Shown: positions 1-6,206 of the stretch, in pieces
Layout of the letters: each line of letters begins with the position of its first letter
Position numbering within the stretch: position 1 is the first letter of the stretch
NCBI GenBank assembly: GCA_023387245.1
Contig: JAEWIH010000036.1
Location: 1-9,773, forward strand
Origin: Bacillota bacterium
GTDB taxonomy: Bacteria > Bacillota_I > Bacilli_A > Erysipelotrichales > Erysipelotrichaceae
Direction: 5' to 3'
Length of the DNA: 9,773 nt
The notes under the pieces: model-generated
Databases searched by the model: none
What the model was told of the DNA's origin: nothing
The model's input: the letters and a program-made list of their open reading frames with translations, nothing else
Translations under genes and position numbers: made by a program

Positions 1-1413
1 ACCACCATTTTTAAAATTAATTATTTTTTCAATATTAACCAAAACACAAAACGGTAATAATTCAAACCCTACCCCAAAAGGTTCTAATTGGACTAAAGCA
101 TTATAACTATTAATACTAAAACAACTAGGATCAACATCCAAAGCATTAATCCCTTGCTCTTCAATATCCAATATATTGGTATTAGCTACTAACAATTGTT
201 TCCACTTTAATAAATTGTTATTACTTAAACTAAAACCACAAGCCGATTTATGACCACCATAATGTGCTAAGTATTCCTTAGTTCCAAGTAATATATTATA
301 AATATCAATATTACCACTACTACGACAAGATCCTACCCATTCATCATTTCTTTTAGCCAATACAAAAGCTAAAACATTAAAAGTACTAGCTATTTTACCA
401 GCAACAATCCCAATAATTCCAGGATGAAACTCTTCATTATGGGCAATAAATATAGAACTATCATTAACATAATTTAAAGCCAACTGGTAATGATTAGATG
501 ACATTTCTTTACGTTTTTGATTTAATTCTATAATTTTTTTTGCATATGAATATAAATCTAGCTTAGAATCATACATTAAATATTTAACCATACTATTAAC
601 ATCAATATCATCACATAATCTAGAAACACAATTAAAACAAGGAACTATTTTAAATGCTATTTCATCTTTACTCCATCTTTTAACTACTTGTTTAGTTAAT
701 TGTTCGATAGTAGTAAAATGATACTTATTCATTACACTCAACCCTTGAACAATAATTGCCCGATTTTGACCTAAAACAGGCATAACATCACCAATAGTAC
801 CAATCATTGCTAGTACTAACATATAATCATCTGCCATACCTAAACTATAAGCTAATGTATATACTAATCCACTAGCACACATACTATAAAAATGCCGATA
901 TAGTAAATCAGGATGAATCAAGCAATCGACATTTAAACTCTCACTAATTTGATGATGATCAATAATAATTACTCGCATTCCTAATTCATTAGCCAAAGCA
1001 ATTGCTTCAAAATTACTAACACCATTATCAATCATTAAAACTATACGATAACCTTTTTTATAAGCAGCAGATATAATTTTAGAACTAGTACCATAACCAT
1101 CATTAAATCGATGAGGCAAATAATAACCTGATTCTATTTTTAATTTATTCAATAGCATCCGCATTATAGTAGCAGAACATATACCATCACAATCATAATC
1201 CCCACAAATCATTACTTTCTGTTTTAATTTACTTGCTTCATATAATATTTTAAATAAATTCAAAAAAACCGTTTCCGGAAACGGTTTAATTGAAACATCC
1301 AACAATTCATTTAATTGTTGACGATTAATATTTAAATTCGTTAAAACATAATTAACTAATAATGGATAATCACTAAATTCATCACTAGTTCGATTTAATA
1401 AATTATATTTCAT
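1..1413 (-). CDS. recJ: Single-stranded-DNA-specific exonuclease RecJ (partial, C-terminus beyond window)
   Basis: This gene encodes the 5'-3' single-strand DNA exonuclease used in recombination and base-excision or mismatch repair. The reading frame is open for 471 codons from the ATG at 1413 to the window edge. The DHH phosphoesterase motifs are in order: GDYDCDG (residues 71-77), DNG (129-131), DHH (152-154), then IGTIGDVMP in the next conserved block. The DHHA1 domain follows with GSCRSSG and GGHKSACGFS (GGH at 386-388). These are the expected metal-binding and nucleic-acid-binding residues of RecJ. The OB-fold region that should follow is cut by the window edge, so total length is unknown. 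The start ATG overlaps the TGA of the upstream deoxyribosyltransferase (ATGA), which implies translational coupling, and recJ is the last visible gene of the ccpA operon. A perfect 22-bp palindrome followed by T residues lies inside the gene near codon 45. The family assignment is secure. Confidence 0.95.
   Translation of the reverse strand, partial: MKYNLLNRTSDEFSDYPLLVNYVLTNLNINRQQLNELLDVSIKPFPETVFLNLFKILYEASKLKQKVMICGDYDCDGICSATIMRMLLNKLKIESGYYLPHRFNDGYGTSSKIISAAYKKGYRIVLMIDNGVSNFEAIALANELGMRVIIIDHHQISESLNVDCLIHPDLLYRHFYSMCASGLVYTLAYSLGMADDYMLVLAMIGTIGDVMPVLGQNRAIIVQGLSVMNKYHFTTIEQLTKQVVKRWSKDEIAFKIVPCFNCVSRLCDDIDVNSMVKYLMYDSKLDLYSYAKKIIELNQKRKEMSSNHYQLALNYVNDSSIFIAHNEEFHPGIIGIVAGKIASTFNVLAFVLAKRNDEWVGSCRSSGNIDIYNILLGTKEYLAHYGGHKSACGFSLSNNNLLKWKQLLVANTNILDIEEQGINALDVDPSCFSINSYNALVQLEPFGVGFELLPFCVLVNIEKIINFKNGG
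1266..1287 (-). repeat. Perfect 22-bp palindrome inside recJ, terminator-like on the transcribed strand
   Basis: The two 11-base arms are exactly complementary, with AAACCGTTTCC on the left and its reverse complement directly after it. As RNA this gives a 9-bp stem closed by a CCGG tetraloop. On the coding (minus) strand it runs straight into a row of seven T (1268-1262, three of them in the stem), which is the layout of a rho-independent terminator. It codes for KPFPETV in frame and no frame disruption is seen. It is much richer in G+C than its surroundings. Whether it terminates, attenuates or is a protein-binding site cannot be decided from the sequence. Confidence 0.6.
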
Positions 1414-1856
1414 AAACTTAATAATTCTTCCAATTTATCTAATGCTGCTAAAAAGCTTGTAACTAAATAACCATTTTCTAAAATTGCGCCTAAAATAAAA
1501 TGATTCATCCCAATTGTAGGAATATCATACTTATTAGCACTAGCTAAACGAATATCCGAATTAATACCTATAATATATTTTGTATTAGAATTAATTGCTA
1601 GTCCTAACTCACACATACAACCAGGATCTTGATCACTTAAATCAACGATTAATATATCAGCATCATTTACAGCATTCGCATCACCTAAATATATTTGATT
1701 AGGAGTCGGCAATGATTGCTTATTTTCATTAAATGGTTGATCAATCGGATTAAATAATTCTATATCTGGAAAACGTTCTCTAAACATTTTTCCTTCCAAT
1801 TTCCTTTGAGCAACATTAGCTTCATTAAACAAGCTTCCAGCCAAATAACACTTCAT
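1410..1856 (-). CDS. Nucleoside 2-deoxyribosyltransferase family protein
   Basis: This 148-aa protein belongs to the nucleoside 2-deoxyribosyltransferase fold, enzymes that move deoxyribose between purine and pyrimidine bases in nucleotide salvage. The N-terminal YLAGSLF strand-loop (residues 4-10), the YLGDANAV segment (56-63, with D59) and the DxG..E..G signature DPGCMCELG (77-85) are visible. E83 is the expected nucleophile and D59 and D77 the expected acidic partners. A Cys (C80) stands where many family members have Thr or Ser. Length is near the usual 140-160 residues. The start is supported by GAGGAG eight bases upstream, a ribosome site made from the last two Glu codons of rsuA. Its TGA stop overlaps the recJ ATG. 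Substrate preference cannot be read from the sequence, and some relatives are nucleotide N-glycosidases, so a hydrolase is possible. Confidence 0.82.
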   Translation of the reverse strand: MKCYLAGSLFNEANVAQRKLEGKMFRERFPDIELFNPIDQPFNENKQSLPTPNQIYLGDANAVNDADILIVDLSDQDPGCMCELGLAINSNTKYIIGINSDIRLASANKYDIPTIGMNHFILGAILENGYLVTSFLAALDKLEELLSL

Positions 1857-1861
1857 TTAAT

Positions 1862-2551
1862 TCACTCCTCAAAAACATAATTTAATTCATCTTCTCGTAA
1901 AAATCGATATTGGCCATACATTAAATTATTATCTAACATTAAATTACCAATAGATACACGATGTAAGCTAACAACTTGATATCCTAAAATAGCCATCATC
2001 CGTTTTACTTGATGATATTTACCATTAAGTATCGTCAATGAAATGGTCCGACTATTAATAATTTCATACTTTTTAGCAACCACAATCCCATCATCACCCA
2101 AATTAATAGGCAATAATAATTTATTTAAATCAGTATCTATATCTCGATTTAAACCAACAATATAAGTTTTAGGACTATGATTATGCTTATTAACAATACT
2201 ATGAGCCCACTTTCCATCATTAGTTAACAATAATAAACCAGTAGTATCTTTATCCAATCTACCAACACTAAAAAGATTATTAGGTAAATGATAATCAAGA
2301 TCAGCATAAACACTATTTATAACCCCTTTTTCACAAATTCGATTAACTTGTTTATTCATCATAATATAAATAGGAGTTTGTAACATAATAATATGATCAT
2401 CGTATTCAACGTTATCACTATTACTAATTTTTATAGCAGCATCACTAACTATAAAACCATTAACTTTTAATCTTTTTTGCTTTACTAATAGCTTAGCTTC
2501 TTTACGACTAGCATAATTATAAAGCGATAATAAACTATCCAATCTATACAT
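1862..2551 (-). CDS. rsuA: 16S rRNA pseudouridine synthase, RsuA/RluB family
   Basis: This 229-aa protein makes pseudouridine in ribosomal RNA. It has an N-terminal S4 RNA-binding domain (about residues 2-45; RLDSLL and SRKEAK) followed by the RsuA/RluB-type catalytic domain. The active-site motif is GRLDKDTTGLLLLTNDG, with catalytic Asp at D100. NGKYHQVKRM near residue 180 is the second family signature. Length matches the short RsuA subfamily (about 230-240 aa), which favours the 16S-type enzyme (U516 in E. coli) over the longer RluB, but the exact target is inferred. The ATG overlaps the end of tyrS by 8 nt and no Shine-Dalgarno is visible upstream, so translation probably depends on ribosomes finishing tyrS. 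It ends in GAG GAG TGA, which doubles as the ribosome site of the next gene. Confidence 0.9.
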   Translation of the reverse strand: MYRLDSLLSLYNYASRKEAKLLVKQKRLKVNGFIVSDAAIKISNSDNVEYDDHIIMLQTPIYIMMNKQVNRICEKGVINSVYADLDYHLPNNLFSVGRLDKDTTGLLLLTNDGKWAHSIVNKHNHSPKTYIVGLNRDIDTDLNKLLLPINLGDDGIVVAKKYEIINSRTISLTILNGKYHQVKRMMAILGYQVVSLHRVSIGNLMLDNNLMYGQYRFLREDELNYVFEE

Positions 2552-3782
2552 GTTTAACTAAATAGTAAGTCTTTTTACCTTTACGAATAATCGAAAATTT
2601 ATTTTCAATCGCATTAGCTTTAGATATAATAAAACCTCCATCATCAACTTTAATATTATTAACTAAAATCGATCCTGAAGTTATTAGTTGACGCGCTTCA
2701 CGCTTAGAACTAATTAAACTATTATCAACTAATAAATCAACTAAATTATAATCAGCATTAATATTAATTATAGTAGCATCTTTAAAAGCTAACTCTAATT
2801 CACCAGCACTCAAACTAACAAAATCACTATTAAATAATGCTTCAGTAATTCTAATAGCACTATTTAAACCCTCAATCCCAAATACCAATTCTGTTAATTC
2901 AGCAGCTAAATGTTTTTGGGCTTTTCTTAAATGCGGTGCCTGATTATGCTCCTCAATTAATTGTTGAATAAATTCTACCGATTTCAAAGATAATTTCTTT
3001 AACCAAGATTCAATATCAGCATCAGAACTATTAACCCAATATTGATAAAAAGTATATGGACTAGTTAATTGCGGATCTAACCAAATGTTTTCACCTTCAC
3101 TCTTACCAAACTTACTACCATCAGCCTTAGTAATTAATGGTGAAGTAATACCAAACACTTCAGCACTCAATTCAGGCATTTTACGCATCAATTCATATCC
3201 TGACAACAAATTACCCCACTGATCAGAACCACCTATTTGAACACTACAATTATATCTCTTAAATAATTCTAACCAATCAATAGCTTGTAAAATAGTATAA
3301 GTAAATTCGGTAAAAGAAATACCTTTACTTAAACGAGAACTTATAATATCTCGAGCAATCATCTGACTAATATTAAAATATTTACCATAATCACGCAATA
3401 AATTAACCATTGATAATGATAATAACCAATTAGCATTATTTTCAATTATACAATGTTGACCAACAATTCCTTTAATTTGTTTTGATAACGATAAAACATT
3501 ATTCTCAATAACTTCTAAACTCTGTAAACTTCTTTCAGTAGTAGGTCTAGGATCACCAATCATACCAGTAACACCACCAATCAAAACAATTGGCTTATGG
3601 CCAGCTAAAGAATAGCGCAACAACAAAATTAACTGTTGTAAATGACCAATATGTAGCGAACTAGCAGTAGGATCAAAACCGCAATAAACAACACGGCTAG
3701 TTTCTAAATGTTTTTTTAAACCCTCATCATCAGTAACATCTTTAACTAAGCCACGCCACTTTAATTCTTCAATAAACTTCAT
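2544..3782 (-). CDS. tyrS: Tyrosyl-tRNA synthetase
   Basis: This class I synthetase charges tRNA-Tyr in the cytoplasm. From the ATG at 3782 it is 412 aa, a usual length for bacterial TyrS. HIGH is intact at residues 44-47 inside the expected CGFDPTASSLHIGH block. YTILQ (162-166) and GGSDQWGN (184-191) form the tyrosine pocket, and KFGKS (224-228) is the KMSKS-loop variant normal for TyrS. A C-terminal S4 domain (about 345-412) is present. An in-frame TTG at 3788 would add two residues and sits 5 nt from the AGGAG at 3794-3798, against 11 nt for the ATG. The ATG is preferred because it gives the usual family N-terminus (M-x-x-I-E-x-L-K-W-R-G-L). The Shine-Dalgarno lies in the last codon and stop of ccpA (AAA TAG GAG), leaving no room for a T-box leader. 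Confidence 0.97.
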   Translation of the reverse strand: MKFIEELKWRGLVKDVTDDEGLKKHLETSRVVYCGFDPTASSLHIGHLQQLILLLRYSLAGHKPIVLIGGVTGMIGDPRPTTERSLQSLEVIENNVLSLSKQIKGIVGQHCIIENNANWLLSLSMVNLLRDYGKYFNISQMIARDIISSRLSKGISFTEFTYTILQAIDWLELFKRYNCSVQIGGSDQWGNLLSGYELMRKMPELSAEVFGITSPLITKADGSKFGKSEGENIWLDPQLTSPYTFYQYWVNSSDADIESWLKKLSLKSVEFIQQLIEEHNQAPHLRKAQKHLAAELTELVFGIEGLNSAIRITEALFNSDFVSLSAGELELAFKDATIININADYNLVDLLVDNSLISSKREARQLITSGSILVNNIKVDDGGFIISKANAIENKFSIIRKGKKTYYLVKHV

Positions 3783-3796
3783 AATCAATAAAACTC

Positions 3797-4795
3797 CTAT
3801 TTTGTAGAATTTCTCTTATTAAAAAAGTATTTTAGCTCTATTTCTTTTTCTAAAGATTCTAATTCTTTATCACTCTTCAACATTTTAGTAATAACCCGCA
3901 TCGATAAAGCCCCTAAATCATATGCAGGAACTGAAAAAGAAGAAACCATTGGTCGCATCATACTATTATATTTAGAATCAACCATACCAATTACTTCGAT
4001 ATCTTGCGGAACATTATAACCGTTTTCTACAGCAGCATTAATGCTAGCCAAAGCTTGAGAATCTCTAAAAGCTAAAATTAAATCAAACTTCTTATGTTTT
4101 AATACATCTAATAAATATGTATAAGAAGTATGATAACTATCAGGAATTTGTAAATAATTATTAAATTCTAAATTATACTTTTTAAAAGCTTTTTTAGCAC
4201 CTGCCAACATTTGATTCATCGCATATTTATTTTTGCGATCTTCAATAATCGCAATTTCATTTTTACCTTTAGACAAATACTTATCAACCGTTTGATAAAC
4301 AGCTTTTTCAAAATCAACATAAACACTAGAAAGTAATTCACCAGATCTTTTTTTATTTAATAAAACTACTGGTATATGGAATGAATTTAAATAATCTAAA
4401 ATTTCTTGATCAACTTGATCACTATATATAACTACACCATCAACTCGAGATTTAATAATAATTTCAATAACATCTTTTAAATCAGCAATTCCTTCAGTAG
4501 TAGTATGTAACATAACATTATATTTATAAATTCTAGAAACATCTAATAAACCATTAATCATATTACCAGTAAAAGAGAAATTAGCTTCCGGAATAACTAC
4601 ACCAATAGTCGTAGTTTTCTGTAATGCTAAACCTTGAGCAATCGCATTAGGCTTATAACCTAAAGCATTAATCGCATCTTCAACTCGTTGACGAGTATCT
4701 TCTCTAACAACATCAACACCATTAATAACCCGAGAAACTGTTGCCAAAGATACATTAGCTTCTTTTGCAACATCATAAATTGTTACTCTTTTCAT
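3797..4795 (-). CDS. ccpA: Catabolite control protein A (LacI-family regulator)
   Basis: This 332-aa LacI/GalR regulator most resembles CcpA, which together with HPr-Ser-P represses or activates carbon genes at cre sites. The N-terminal TIYDVAKEANVSLATVSRVI (residues 5-24) is the classic LacI-family HTH, and the hinge helix PNAIAQGLA (49-57) fits between operator half-sites. KKTTTIGVVIP opens the periplasmic-binding-protein-like core. The C-terminal AYDLGALSMRVITKML and the ending NKRNSTK match the CcpA pattern (YDIGA..MRLLTK and R.STK). Position 54 is Gln where Arg is common. The gene follows the 171-aa gene by 3 nt, with AGGTGAG upstream formed from that gene's last codons, and leads into tyrS. 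A ytxG-ccpA-tyrS neighbourhood is also seen in Bacillus, which supports the call. Another LacI paralogue is the alternative. A cre-like palindrome over the operon promoter suggests autoregulation. Confidence 0.87.
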   Translation of the reverse strand: MKRVTIYDVAKEANVSLATVSRVINGVDVVREDTRQRVEDAINALGYKPNAIAQGLALQKTTTIGVVIPEANFSFTGNMINGLLDVSRIYKYNVMLHTTTEGIADLKDVIEIIIKSRVDGVVIYSDQVDQEILDYLNSFHIPVVLLNKKRSGELLSSVYVDFEKAVYQTVDKYLSKGKNEIAIIEDRKNKYAMNQMLAGAKKAFKKYNLEFNNYLQIPDSYHTSYTYLLDVLKHKKFDLILAFRDSQALASINAAVENGYNVPQDIEVIGMVDSKYNSMMRPMVSSFSVPAYDLGALSMRVITKMLKSDKELESLEKEIELKYFFNKRNSTK

Positions 4796-4798
4796 AAA

Positions 4799-5314
4799 TT
4801 ATTTCTCACCTTCATCTTTCAAATTATTAATAATTTTATCCTGTACTAAATCACATATATAATTTATATAATCGCCTATTTTAGGATGACGATTTAATAG
4901 CCACTTAAATTTAGAAACTACATATAAATCACCTATAGCCAAAAAACAATTATGATATTTAGCTAAAAATTTATATGGCCAATATTGAATTCTATTTTGA
5001 ATTTTTCGCATTAAATTATAATTTATATGCTCATGCTTTAAATCAGAAAGTATAACATACAAATCCGCTAACAATTTAGAATATTCAGATTCAAATGATC
5101 TAGCAATATTATCTAAATAACAACATTGACAACTTTTTATTTTTTGATAATATTTTCTAAACAAATCATAAAAAGCATAAATAGCTATATTCTCTAATTT
5201 TAAAAATTGATCTTTTAAATGCAAAAAATCATTAATAGCATCACGATTAATATCAATAAATTCTTCACAATGTTCTTGAAATTCATTCAAGGTTTTAATC
5301 ATCAATACAGCCAT
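4799..5314 (-). CDS. Hypothetical protein, 171 aa, probably helical and cytoplasmic
   Basis: I do not recognise this family. The protein has no signal peptide or membrane span. It is rich in Lys, Tyr, Leu and Ile, looks mostly alpha-helical, and has a compact cysteine cluster CQCC (residues 62-65) plus isolated Cys at 16, 123 and 154. Aromatic residues are clustered (IQYWPYKFLAKYHN around 109-122). The start overlaps the stop of the DUF948 gene by one base (TAATG) with no good Shine-Dalgarno, so coupled translation is likely. A second in-frame ATG (5302) would remove four residues. Its TAA lies 3 nt before ccpA and its last codons supply the ccpA ribosome site. That it is a real gene rests on its full-length open frame, base composition like its neighbours and tight packing in the operon. 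A function tied to envelope or regulation would be guesswork. Confidence 0.75.
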   Translation of the reverse strand: MAVLMIKTLNEFQEHCEEFIDINRDAINDFLHLKDQFLKLENIAIYAFYDLFRKYYQKIKSCQCCYLDNIARSFESEYSKLLADLYVILSDLKHEHINYNLMRKIQNRIQYWPYKFLAKYHNCFLAIGDLYVVSKFKWLLNRHPKIGDYINYICDLVQDKIINNLKDEGEK

Positions 5315-5640
5315 TATTTTCTACCCAACAATCCGCGCATAGCACTTATTCCCTTTTTAGTAGTTTTTTTAATAGAATGGTACACGTTTTTAGAAGCATT
5401 AACGCCTTTTAAAATAACATTATTACCTTTAATCATACCTTTATCTACTGTACCAAATACTTTATTAACAACCTTAATAGCAGGATCAACGTCAACTAGT
5501 TTATCTTCAAGATTTTCTAAAATTTTAGAAACATTAATTAATACCTTAATAGCATAAAAAACTAAAACACATAAAAATATAACCAAACAAAACAAACTAA
5601 CTGGTATTAGATAATTAAAAAATTTACTAACTGCTTGCAT
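5314..5640 (-). CDS. DUF948 / YtxG-like membrane-anchored protein
   Basis: This 108-aa protein has one hydrophobic span near the N-terminus (about residues 10-36), then a helical stretch with heptad-like spacing (ILENLEDKLVDVDPAIKVVNKVFGTVDK) and a very basic tail ending KKTTKKGISAMRGLLGRK. This is the layout of DUF948 (YtxG) proteins, which sit in the membrane with a coiled cytoplasmic part and have no firmly known biochemical role. In Bacillus ytxG lies near ccpA, as here, which strengthens the family call. The start ATG follows a strong AGGAGG at 5649-5654 with 8 nt spacing. It is the first gene of the operon and the predicted mRNA start is only some 16 nt upstream. DUF948 proteins are often followed by YtxH, but the next gene here is not recognisably YtxH. 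Confidence 0.75.
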   Translation of the reverse strand: MQAVSKFFNYLIPVSLFCLVIFLCVLVFYAIKVLINVSKILENLEDKLVDVDPAIKVVNKVFGTVDKGMIKGNNVILKGVNASKNVYHSIKKTTKKGISAMRGLLGRK

Positions 5641-5662
5641 TTTTGATACCTCCTATATTAAA

Positions 5663-5691
5663 ATTATATGCCTATTTGAAAATGTTTTCAA
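5663..5691 (-). promoter_or_regulatory. Sigma-A-type promoter of the ytxG-ccpA-tyrS-recJ operon
   Basis: On the minus strand TTGAAA (5691-5686) is separated by exactly 17 nt from a perfect TATAAT (5668-5663). Transcription would begin near 5656, almost touching the AGGAGG at 5654, so the leader is only about 16 nt and leaves no room for a riboswitch or T-box. It lies just downstream of a terminator that closes the preceding gene, as expected for the start of a new transcription unit. Confidence 0.8.
5676..5691. promoter_or_regulatory. Cre-like operator (probable CcpA site) overlapping the -35 box
   Basis: The + strand reads TTGAAAATGTTTTCAA, two perfect 7-base arms around TG. Against the cre consensus TGNAANCGNTNNCA, the inner 14 bases match at every fixed position except one base of the central CG (TG on this strand, CA on the other). 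The site covers the -35 hexamer, where bound CcpA would block RNA polymerase. The operon contains ccpA, so negative autoregulation is the simple reading. The site itself is seen; CcpA binding is inferred. Confidence 0.55.
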
Positions 5692-5715
5692 TACTAAATC
5701 ATTTTATTTTATAAT

Positions 5716-5757
5716 AAAAAAAGAATTAACTAATTCTTTTAAAGCAGTTAATTCTTT
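5716..5757 (-). terminator. Rho-independent terminator after the 76-codon gene
   Basis: Arms AAAGAATTAACT and AGTTAATTCTTT (5720-5731 and 5746-5757) are perfect 12-bp complements with a 14-nt loop, followed on the minus strand by a run of seven T counting the stem end. It starts about 10 nt after the TAA of the upstream small gene and ends just before the ccpA-operon promoter. The loop also contains a second AAAGAATT copy that could pair with the same 3' arm, giving a shorter 8-bp hairpin with a 4-nt loop. The stem is almost entirely A/T, so termination may be leaky. Confidence 0.72.
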
Positions 5758-5767
5758 GAAACTGAAA

Positions 5768-5998
5768 TTATTTTTTATTATCAATAAACGATTTACTAAA
5801 TTTTAATAACTGTTGAGTATCTAAATCTGTATAATAAACATCACATGTTTCTTGATCTAAAATATAAATATTTTTTAAACCAACAGGAATCATATCATAT
5901 CTCTTAGGATGAACAGACGGACGCATAAAATAAAAACCAATAAGCGCAACCATTACGCCAACAACTACTAAAAACAAATTATAAGTTCTATCTTTCAT
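5768..5998 (-). CDS. Small membrane-anchored hypothetical protein, 76 aa
   Basis: I do not recognise this protein. It has a short polar start, one strongly hydrophobic segment (about residues 8-25, LFLVVVGVMVALIGFYFM), then a basic patch and a 45-residue hydrophilic domain with beta-like IYILDQETCDVYYTDLDTQQLL. Positive charges lie on both sides of the span (R4 before it; R26, K32 and R33 after it), so topology is uncertain. The start ATG is preceded by GAGGAG (6011-6016) at a long 12-nt spacing; no better in-frame start is present. It is a single-gene unit: its own promoter and long leader upstream, a terminator downstream. A clear Shine-Dalgarno, promoter and terminator make it a credible gene despite its size. 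Confidence 0.7.
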   Translation of the reverse strand: MKDRTYNLFLVVVGVMVALIGFYFMRPSVHPKRYDMIPVGLKNIYILDQETCDVYYTDLDTQQLLKFSKSFIDNKK

Positions 5999-6165
5999 AA
6001 TAATTACATTCTCCTCATATTTTATATAAACAAAAGTGATAACCCAGGTTTACTTGAACCAGACAACCCTATATTTAATGTTAAGTGTTGAGTTAACAAA
6101 CTTATGTATATGGATCACTCATATGCATTACACCTTTATAGAACGTATATTTGCATACTATTCTT
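5999..6165 (-). ncRNA. Structured 5' leader (candidate cis-regulatory RNA) of the 76-codon gene
   Basis: The predicted transcript start near 6165 leaves about 167 nt before the ATG. The stretch has more G and C than the spacer beyond it. Hand folding gives a two-part hairpin at 6164-6140, a 9-position stem with one C/A mismatch at 6128-6104 with loop AGUGAUC, a 6-bp hairpin at 6098-6079, and GGUU/AACC at 6060-6047. The loop AGUGAU (6119-6114) is an exact complement of AUCACU (6040-6035) just before the ribosome site, which could form a pseudoknot or an alternative long-range stem. It matches no riboswitch class I can recall, and there is no terminator hairpin, so any control would be at translation. 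It could instead be a free small RNA. Confidence 0.45.
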
Positions 6166-6171
6166 GTTAAT

Positions 6172-6200
6172 ATTATAACTTATAATCCACAAAATGTAAA
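6172..6200 (-). promoter_or_regulatory. Sigma-A-type promoter for the structured leader and the 76-codon gene
   Basis: TTTACA (6200-6195) and a perfect TATAAT (6177-6172) on the minus strand are 17 nt apart. The predicted start is an A near 6165. The -35 overlaps a partial cre-like sequence (ATGTAAACG on the + strand, 6194-6202), whose first half matches the consensus exactly while the last two fixed bases differ. It stands out from an A/T-only background in which near-matches are common, but both boxes and the spacing are near ideal. Confidence 0.7.
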
Positions 6201-6206
6201 CGCTAT

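Noticed and set aside
1746..1761. Cre-like GGAAAACGTTCTCT inside the deoxyribosyltransferase gene
   Set aside because: Two mismatches, no symmetry and no promoter next to it; expected by chance in A/T-rich coding DNA.
5219..5557. 112-codon open frame on the + strand
   Set aside because: It lies antisense across the DUF948 and 171-aa genes, has no Shine-Dalgarno, and its Leu/Ile/Thr-rich product is what the reverse of lysine/asparagine-rich coding sequence gives.
6004..6009. ATG TAA directly after GAGGAG as a minimal uORF or the true start
   Set aside because: Only one base separates the Shine-Dalgarno from this ATG, too close for initiation, and it stops at once. The ATG at 5998 opens the real frame.
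6046..6063. tRNA-like T arm (GGTTCAAGT) on the minus strand
   Set aside because: The flanking bases cannot form the 5-bp T stem around a 7-nt loop, and no acceptor, D or anticodon arm is found nearby.
6035..6165. 6S RNA or SRP RNA
   Set aside because: Size and promoter would suit 6S, but I could not find the long closing stem and central bubble, and no terminator follows. The SRP GGAAG/GCAG loop is absent. Kept only as an unassigned leader.
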